Made by a program: the position numbers and the translations under genes. From positions 1 to 64,000 of the forward strand of contig NZ_JAHCDK010000014.1 of NCBI RefSeq assembly GCF_018413465.1: a DNA stretch of 64,000 bases, written 5' to 3'. Position 1 is the stretch's first letter, and each line of letters begins with the position of its first letter. Below, one piece after another: positions 59,373 through 64,000 of the stretch. The stretch is from Flavobacterium sp. CYK-55. GTDB lineage: Bacteria; Bacteroidota; Bacteroidia; Flavobacteriales; Flavobacteriaceae. The notes beneath the pieces are model-generated. The model worked only from the letters and a program-made list of their open reading frames with translations, made no database searches and was not told the origin of the DNA.

Positions 59373-61874
59373 ATGCAATTCAAAATTATTATATCCTTTC
59401 TGGCGCTATTGAATTGGCCGCTGTTCGCTACAAACATCAACTCAAACAATATAGATGTAATTCACTCCAAGATTGAGCTTTCGTTTGACTGGTCAAATCA
59501 AAAAGCAATCGGAAAAGCTTATCTGAATTTAAAATTCACAAAAAAAAGTGAAGTCATTTTCTTGGCGGCAAAACAGTTAAAAGTTCATTCTGTGCAAAAT
59601 TATGAGGGTATTAATTTAAACTATAAAATACTGCCGGATTTGTCTGTTCTGCAAATTCAGTTGAACCGTACCTATTCAAAAGACAGTTTAATAGAATTGA
59701 TTATCACCTATGAAACACAGTATATCAACCGTCCGGATTTGAATACATTAGGTGGAAGTTTTGGAAGCGGACTACGCTTTTTTGAACCTACCCGCGTGAA
59801 TCCGCTAAACCGAAAACAAATTTGGTCACAAAGTCAATGGAATCATAGTTCTTATTGGCATCCGTGCAGTTTGAACCCGCACGATTTAAGTACATCAGAA
59901 TTTATTGCCACCGTTGATGAAAAACTTACGCTAATCAGCAACGGGCAATTGATTGAGGTGCGTACAAATGAGCATAAACGTACATTTCATTATCGGTTGT
60001 CATATCCACATGTACCATATTTGAACGAAATTGTGGTAGGTGAATATGTTGATTATGTTCAGTACTACAAAGGAATTCCTTTGCATACTTATGGTTACCC
60101 GGATGAGTTAGAGGCCATAAAAGCATCGACCGTTGATTTGCCAAAAATGATGCAGTTTTTGAATGAAAAAACAGGTTTTGATTATCCGTTTGAATCCTAC
60201 ACTCAAGTGGTTGTTCAGAATTATCCGTTCCCAGGGAAGATAGCTCCGAGCAGCTTTGGAATAATTTCAGACAATATGATTGACGATGCCGGCACACACG
60301 AAGATTATCAATATTTGTGGGATGGCGTATCGTTCAATGCATTGGCTAGTCAGTGGTTTGGAAGCATTATAATACCTAAAAAAACACAGGACATTTGGCT
60401 TTCACAAGCTTTCGCACAATTTTTTGAAGGCTGGTACACTGCTCAAAAACATGGTCAGGCTGAATATTTACTTTGGTATCTTCCGTGGGAAACCGGTAGT
60501 GTTCAATCTGATTGGGACAGCAACAACAAACACGCGATTGTTCCAAATCAAGTTGAAGATGCGGAATTATTTACCAGCGATTCATACGCAAAATACCGTG
60601 GGGCATTGGTTTTAAGAATGCTCCGGGATGAAATAGGCGAAGAAAATTTTCTGAAAGCAATTCGGTATTTTATCCGTAAAAACGCCTTTAAACCCGTAAC
60701 CACAACTGATTTTGAAACATGTGTAAACACCGTTTGTAAACGCAATTTGAGTTGGTTCTTTAAACAATGGTTATACCAAATCGGGCAGCCAAATTTAGAC
60801 GTTTCGTCGGTTTATTTTCCACAAAAAAAACAATTTGAAATCAGAGTAAGGCAAAGTCAATCCGCCATCTATTTTCAAGGCACAGTCAATATTGAGATAA
60901 ATGGTGAAATTCATAGGCTACATTTGAATCCGCAACCGGAAAGCGTTTTTATTTTTAGCCAAATTAAAGCGATCGAGTTCTGGAATTTTGACCCGTATAA
61001 AATTTGGATCGGTCAAATCAATCAAATCAAGTCTAAAAATGAATGGTTGTCAGCGCTGGAAAAAAGTAATTCTGTAGCAGTTCGGAATGATGCTTTAAAC
61101 GAATTGTCCAAAACGGTTACAAAAGAAACAACAACTCAAGAAAAGTCAGAACTAAAATCTGCTTATCAGAAAATGATTCTGAGTGATGCTTATTGGAGAC
61201 TCCGCTTAAATGCTGTAATTCAACTCAGAAATATAGAGTCTGTACCTGATGAAAACACACAAGAATTTCTAGTAAAACTCATCGGACATGAAAAAAATTG
61301 GGTCAAAGCTGCTGCCCTAACCAGTTTAGGTTTGAGCGGAAACATGCAACATGACAATTTGTATGTCAATGAATTACAAGATTACAGCGATCGTGTTGTG
61401 AGTGCTGCCGCCATTGCATTGGGGAAAAGTAAAAGTCCGAAAGCCTTTGATGTATTAGCGGCTTTGCCCAATCGTCCAAGCTGGAAAAACCAAAGCTTGA
61501 TGCATGCGCTGAGTGGGCTGACTCAATTGGGCGATTCAAGAGCTGAAGATATCGCCTTAACAGCTTTGAAAGATTCGTATGCTCGGCGTTGGTTTTTGGG
61601 AAACGGCTGGGATTTTCCGGTAGTTGCTGTACAAAGTCTCAAAACCTTGAATAAAACACAAAAAGCAGGTGAAATTATCAAAGCAAACATTCAAAGGGCT
61701 ATAGACGATGATCAGCCGCAAGATATTATTTATCAGTTGATGTTGCTGATGACCTTGACCGATGCGCAAACTCCATACTATTTCAACAAACTCAAAGAAC
61801 TGTACAAAACTGATTCGGTAATGATGAGTACTCTTGAAAATTATGAGCAACAATGGACAGTGAATACCAAATGA
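59373..61874 (+). CDS. Inactivated M1 peptidase-like protein with C-terminal HEAT repeats
   Basis: An 833-residue exported protein (signal peptide MQFKIIISFLALLNWPLFA). Residues about 25-500 follow the M1 aminopeptidase fold closely: WSQSQWNHSSYWHPC, then the gluzincin core. Every catalytic position is changed. HExxH reads NALAS (Asn322, Ala323, Ser326), the third zinc ligand Glu is Gln345 in WLSQAFAQ, and the GxMEN exopeptidase motif reads GKIAP. The following YRGALVLRMLRDEIGEENF and WFFKQWLYQIGQPNL are kept. HEAT-like repeats fill about 560-833. It is probably a binding scaffold. Confidence 0.85.
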   Translation: MQFKIIISFLALLNWPLFATNINSNNIDVIHSKIELSFDWSNQKAIGKAYLNLKFTKKSEVIFLAAKQLKVHSVQNYEGINLNYKILPDLSVLQIQLNRTYSKDSLIELIITYETQYINRPDLNTLGGSFGSGLRFFEPTRVNPLNRKQIWSQSQWNHSSYWHPCSLNPHDLSTSEFIATVDEKLTLISNGQLIEVRTNEHKRTFHYRLSYPHVPYLNEIVVGEYVDYVQYYKGIPLHTYGYPDELEAIKASTVDLPKMMQFLNEKTGFDYPFESYTQVVVQNYPFPGKIAPSSFGIISDNMIDDAGTHEDYQYLWDGVSFNALASQWFGSIIIPKKTQDIWLSQAFAQFFEGWYTAQKHGQAEYLLWYLPWETGSVQSDWDSNNKHAIVPNQVEDAELFTSDSYAKYRGALVLRMLRDEIGEENFLKAIRYFIRKNAFKPVTTTDFETCVNTVCKRNLSWFFKQWLYQIGQPNLDVSSVYFPQKKQFEIRVRQSQSAIYFQGTVNIEINGEIHRLHLNPQPESVFIFSQIKAIEFWNFDPYKIWIGQINQIKSKNEWLSALEKSNSVAVRNDALNELSKTVTKETTTQEKSELKSAYQKMILSDAYWRLRLNAVIQLRNIESVPDENTQEFLVKLIGHEKNWVKAAALTSLGLSGNMQHDNLYVNELQDYSDRVVSAAAIALGKSKSPKAFDVLAALPNRPSWKNQSLMHALSGLTQLGDSRAEDIALTALKDSYARRWFLGNGWDFPVVAVQSLKTLNKTQKAGEIIKANIQRAIDDDQPQDIIYQLMLLMTLTDAQTPYYFNKLKELYKTDSVMMSTLENYEQQWTVNTK

Positions 61875-61916
61875 ATTTTGACTAAAAAAGCCAACTTAAA
61901 CAAATATCGAATACCT

Positions 61917-62363
61917 ATGAGTTTTCAGATTCGAAAAGCAACCATTACAGACCTTGAACCCATTGTCGAGTTATTTGATTTGTACCGGCAATTCTATCAA
62001 CAAATGAGCGATACAAAGCAAGCTTACGCATTTTTAGAAGCCCGATTCAAGCATTCCGATTCAGAAATATTTGTGGCTAAAACAGAGCATCAATTAGTGG
62101 GATTTGTACAACTTTACCCAATTTTTTCATCGGTTCGTATGCAGCGTTTGTGGCTACTCAACGATATATTTGTTCTGAAAGAGTTTCGCGGAAACGGTCT
62201 GTCAAAATCATTGATATTTGCCGCACAACAGCTGGCCAAAGAAACAAAAGCTTGCGGTTTATTACTGGAAACTGCCACCGATAATTTAATTGGCAACCAA
62301 CTTTATCTTGCCATGGGTTTTGAACTGCAATCAGAATCAAATTTTTATTTTTTAAAACTATAA
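61917..62363 (+). CDS. GNAT-family N-acetyltransferase
   Basis: The ATG at 61917 gives a 148-residue protein; the TTG at 61878 that opens the frame has no support. The GNAT core is seen: QIRKATITDLEPIVELFDLY, EIFVAKTEHQLVGFVQLYP, LLNDIFVLKEFRGNGLSKSLI (acetyl-CoA loop R-G-N-G) and a C-terminal NLIGNQLYLAMGFEL. The acceptor is unknown. It lies 42 bp after the M1-HEAT gene and 10 bp before the DinB gene. Confidence 0.9.
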   Translation: MSFQIRKATITDLEPIVELFDLYRQFYQQMSDTKQAYAFLEARFKHSDSEIFVAKTEHQLVGFVQLYPIFSSVRMQRLWLLNDIFVLKEFRGNGLSKSLIFAAQQLAKETKACGLLLETATDNLIGNQLYLAMGFELQSESNFYFLKL

Positions 62364-62373
62364 TTTTTAAAAT

Positions 62374-62889
62374 ATGACACGATCACAACTTTATCCGATG
62401 CCTGAATATTTTGACCGATACATCAATTTAGCTGATGATGTTCCGGTTTTGAAAGCCTTGAAAATCAGCCTCGACGAATTAAAAAATGCACCTATTGAAT
62501 TGTGGAAATCTGTAGATAACAAAGTTTACGCTCCCGGAAAATGGACCATCAAAGACATCTTGCAACACCTAATTGACACCGAACGTGTGTTTGCCTATCG
62601 AGCCTTGTCGTTTGCTCGCGGAGAAAGAGAAGTCAAACCCTTTGATGAAGAACTCTACGGGCAAAACGCACAAACATCTCGCAGAAGTTTTGAAAGCTTG
62701 CTGCAAGAAGCCATCACGCTCAGAGAATCTACCATTCAATTATTTGAAAGTTTTACTGAAGAAATGATGGACAAAACCGGCCAAAGCTTCAAAGGTGAAT
62801 ATTCTGTTCGTTCCATCGGCTATATTTTTGCAGGTCATCATCGTTGGCATATGAACGTTATCAACGAACGTTATTTGCCCTTGATTTAA
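62374..62889 (+). CDS. DinB-family (DinB_2) protein
   Basis: A 171-residue four-helix-bundle protein of the DinB/YfiT superfamily. Metal-ligand histidines are visible in WTIKDILQHLIDTE and in the C-terminal AGHHRWHMNVI. These proteins are damage-inducible or thiol-dependent S-transferases in some bacteria, but this one's activity is unknown. It starts 10 bp after the GNAT gene. Confidence 0.9.
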   Translation: MTRSQLYPMPEYFDRYINLADDVPVLKALKISLDELKNAPIELWKSVDNKVYAPGKWTIKDILQHLIDTERVFAYRALSFARGEREVKPFDEELYGQNAQTSRRSFESLLQEAITLRESTIQLFESFTEEMMDKTGQSFKGEYSVRSIGYIFAGHHRWHMNVINERYLPLI

Positions 62890-62922
62890 TTTAATCTGCG
62901 AACAAAAAACCGTTTTATTTTT

Positions 62923-62930
62923 TACATTTG
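62923..62930 (+). promoter_or_regulatory. Promoter -7 element of the rhodanese run
   Basis: TACATTTG matches TAnnTTTG, 24 bp before the ATG of the small membrane protein at 62955. Confidence 0.55.
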
Positions 62931-62954
62931 AAAGTACAACTCAAATAACAAAAG

Positions 62955-63134
62955 ATGAAACGGTTTTTACTTTACCCGCTAATTTTACTCAATGCCATGG
63001 TTCTTTTAGGACAACTTTGGCCTGAAGGAGCACCTGAATTTGCCCACAGTGTTAACTTGCTTTTTCTGATTGCTTCATTGCTTTATTTTACGGTTGAGCT
63101 GGTTTCGATGCGCAAGAACAACAATCAGCCATGA
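62955..63134 (+). CDS. Small two-helix membrane protein (59 aa)
   Basis: An ATG at 62955 gives a 59-residue product: MKRFLLYPLILLNAMVLLGQLW, polar loop PEGAPEFAHSV, then NLLFLIASLLYFTVELVSM and a basic tail. Two membrane helices are clear. The TGA overlaps the rhodanese ATG (ATGA at 63131), and a TAnnTTTG element precedes it, so it is the first gene of a three-gene run. I do not recognise the family. Confidence 0.75.
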   Translation: MKRFLLYPLILLNAMVLLGQLWPEGAPEFAHSVNLLFLIASLLYFTVELVSMRKNNNQP

Positions 63135-63649
63135 AGCATTTTGCCTTCTTTTTATTGGGTTTGACTTTGCTGTCAAGCTCTGGATGTTTGGGTCAAAAGA
63201 ACACCAAAACATTATACCAATGTCTACCATGTGGTTTAGATTGTGACCATCAGACCTACAACAAACCCGGTGTTTGTAAAGACTGTAATATGAAATTGGT
63301 CAAAGCTTCTAGCATTAAATTCAAAAACATTACGCCCCAAAAAGTTTGTGCTTATATAGCTAAGCATCCCAAAACTATTTTGCTTGATGTGCGCACTGCA
63401 AAAGAGTATCAAGGTAAAGCAGATCCTGATTTTGGTTCGCTCAAAAACGCCATCAACATTCCGATTCAAGAATTAGAAAAACGCATCAAAGAGCTTAAAC
63501 GGTATCAAAAAAACGAAATTTTGGTGTATTGCTCACATAGTCATAGAAGTCCGCAAGCCGCGTATTTACTTAACCAATATGGGTTTGTTCGGGTTTTGAA
63601 TTTGTCCGGAGGAATGAGTGAGCTGCAAAATGGTTCATGTAAAAAATGA
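63131..63649 (+). CDS. Metal-binding-domain/rhodanese fusion lipoprotein
   Basis: A 172-residue exported protein with a probable lipobox (LLSSSGC, Cys19). Residues about 28-58 form a small cysteine-rich metal-binding module (YQCLPCGLDCDH and PGVCKDCNMKLV), like the heavy-metal-binding domain of efflux proteins. A rhodanese domain follows, with active-site Cys134 in the loop CSHSHR. Rhodaneses carry persulfide sulfur. The fusion suggests periplasmic sulfur or metal handling. It overlaps its neighbours on both sides by ATGA. Confidence 0.88.
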   Translation: MKHFAFFLLGLTLLSSSGCLGQKNTKTLYQCLPCGLDCDHQTYNKPGVCKDCNMKLVKASSIKFKNITPQKVCAYIAKHPKTILLDVRTAKEYQGKADPDFGSLKNAINIPIQELEKRIKELKRYQKNEILVYCSHSHRSPQAAYLLNQYGFVRVLNLSGGMSELQNGSCKK

Positions 63650-64000
63650 AGGATATGAAACCTAAAATTTTAAATCTTTTACTGCTGCTGAGCTTTCAAA
63701 TGGGTTATTTAGAATGGGGAACCAATCAACACCAGTTTATTTTTGAAGCTCAATTTGAAATCGTCAGTAAAGCCTTCGAAAATTTGATGAGCGTGCTGCA
63801 TCCGTTTACCGTTTTGCCTTTTCTAGGCGAATGTTTGCTCATTTTTACTTTTTTTCAGAAGAAGATCAGCAGAAGATTAACCATAACCGGTGCTTTTTTG
63901 CTGGGCTTTTTGATGACAATACTGCTGCTGATTGGTTTGGCGAGTTTAAAAATAAAAATCATTCTTTCGGTGCTTCCGTTTTGGGTAGTTTTTTATTTGA
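63646..64000 (+). CDS. Membrane protein, incomplete at window end
   Basis: The frame opens at an ATG overlapping the rhodanese stop (ATGA at 63646); another ATG at 63655 (MKPKILNLLLLL) is equally possible. About 118 codons are visible without a stop. Three membrane helices are readable: ILNLLLLLSFQMGYLEW, TVLPFLGECLLIFTFF, and AFLLGFLMTILLLIGLASL, with a fourth beginning at the edge. Co-transcribed with the rhodanese gene. Family not recognised. Confidence 0.7.
   Translation, partial: MKDMKPKILNLLLLLSFQMGYLEWGTNQHQFIFEAQFEIVSKAFENLMSVLHPFTVLPFLGECLLIFTFFQKKISRRLTITGAFLLGFLMTILLLIGLASLKIKIILSVLPFWVVFYL

Noticed and set aside
1..64000. Defence island, prophage or integrative element
   Set aside because: No integrase, transposase, restriction, toxin-antitoxin or phage gene could be recognised on either strand.

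Overview
The window looks like a chromosomal segment of a Flavobacteriia-type Bacteroidota. The signs are perfect copies of the Bacteroidota -7 promoter element TAnnTTTG upstream of many genes, a SusC/SusD polysaccharide utilisation locus, an HmuY-type haem lipoprotein, a remnant of a type IX secretion sorting domain, a tmRNA tag ending in NYALAA, and an E1 alpha/beta-fused 2-oxoacid dehydrogenase. No rRNA, tRNA, CRISPR array, intact insertion sequence or prophage was seen. Identifications rest on motifs and recalled family features; no database search was run.

Layout. 1-382: a duplicated non-coding block. 383-12068: mainly housekeeping genes (uvrA, a LOG-family nucleotide phosphoribohydrolase, a degenerate M1 peptidase-like outer-membrane protein, fused E1 dehydrogenase, two small exported proteins, rlmH, folP). 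12145-16616: a tight run with a DUF1599 protein, a DoxX/MauE-like membrane protein, a TlpA-like thioredoxin, tpiA, prmA and clpS. 16613-17935 (minus): two half-size YeeE/YedE sulfur transporters and an HMA metal-binding protein. 18031-21066: small membrane proteins and lipoproteins, kdsA, an outer-membrane protein with a TTG start and a lysine-rich exported peptide.

21109-39363 (minus) is a polysaccharide utilisation locus: a membrane-spanning LuxR-type sensor-regulator, SusC, SusD, a LamG lipoprotein, a GH144-like glucanase, an alpha/beta hydrolase, GH3, SusB-like GH97, GH43 and a sugar MFS transporter. An identical 15-bp promoter-like motif lies just upstream of both SusC and GH97, which suggests two co-regulated units. 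The GH144 plus GH3 pair points to a beta-glucan, possibly beta-1,2-linked; the GH97 and GH43 genes mean the substrate is not settled.

39425-42022 holds a saccharopine-dehydrogenase-like oxidoreductase and a serine beta-lactamase-like hydrolase, divergently transcribed. 42023-42935 is mostly decayed DNA containing a broken ClbS/DfsB-family gene. 42936-46555 is a haem-uptake operon (DUF6607 protein, TonB receptor, HmuY) with a Fur/PerR-like operator. 46556-47486 is again decayed and carries a fragment of a type IX sorting domain. A SecD-head-like protein and a CAT-family acetyltransferase follow.

The tmRNA gene (49158-49555) has 15 exact-length heptamer repeats upstream and a decaying array of about 105-bp repeats downstream. 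After it come an S41 peptidase, a LytTR membrane regulator, a run of small genes (HEAT, methyltransferase, TMEM175-like, DUF1801), OmpW, and an ArsR-SRPBCC-DoxX operon with a multi-site operator. The window ends with a GlxA-like AraC regulator, a second degenerate M1 protein fused to HEAT repeats, a GNAT acetyltransferase, a DinB protein and a small rhodanese operon that runs off the end.

The best leads are the two unrelated-looking M1 'peptidases' that have both lost their zinc sites, the repeat-embedded tmRNA locus, the shared promoter motif of the polysaccharide locus, the ArsR operator array, and a swapped Mg-ligand pair in the E1 dehydrogenase.
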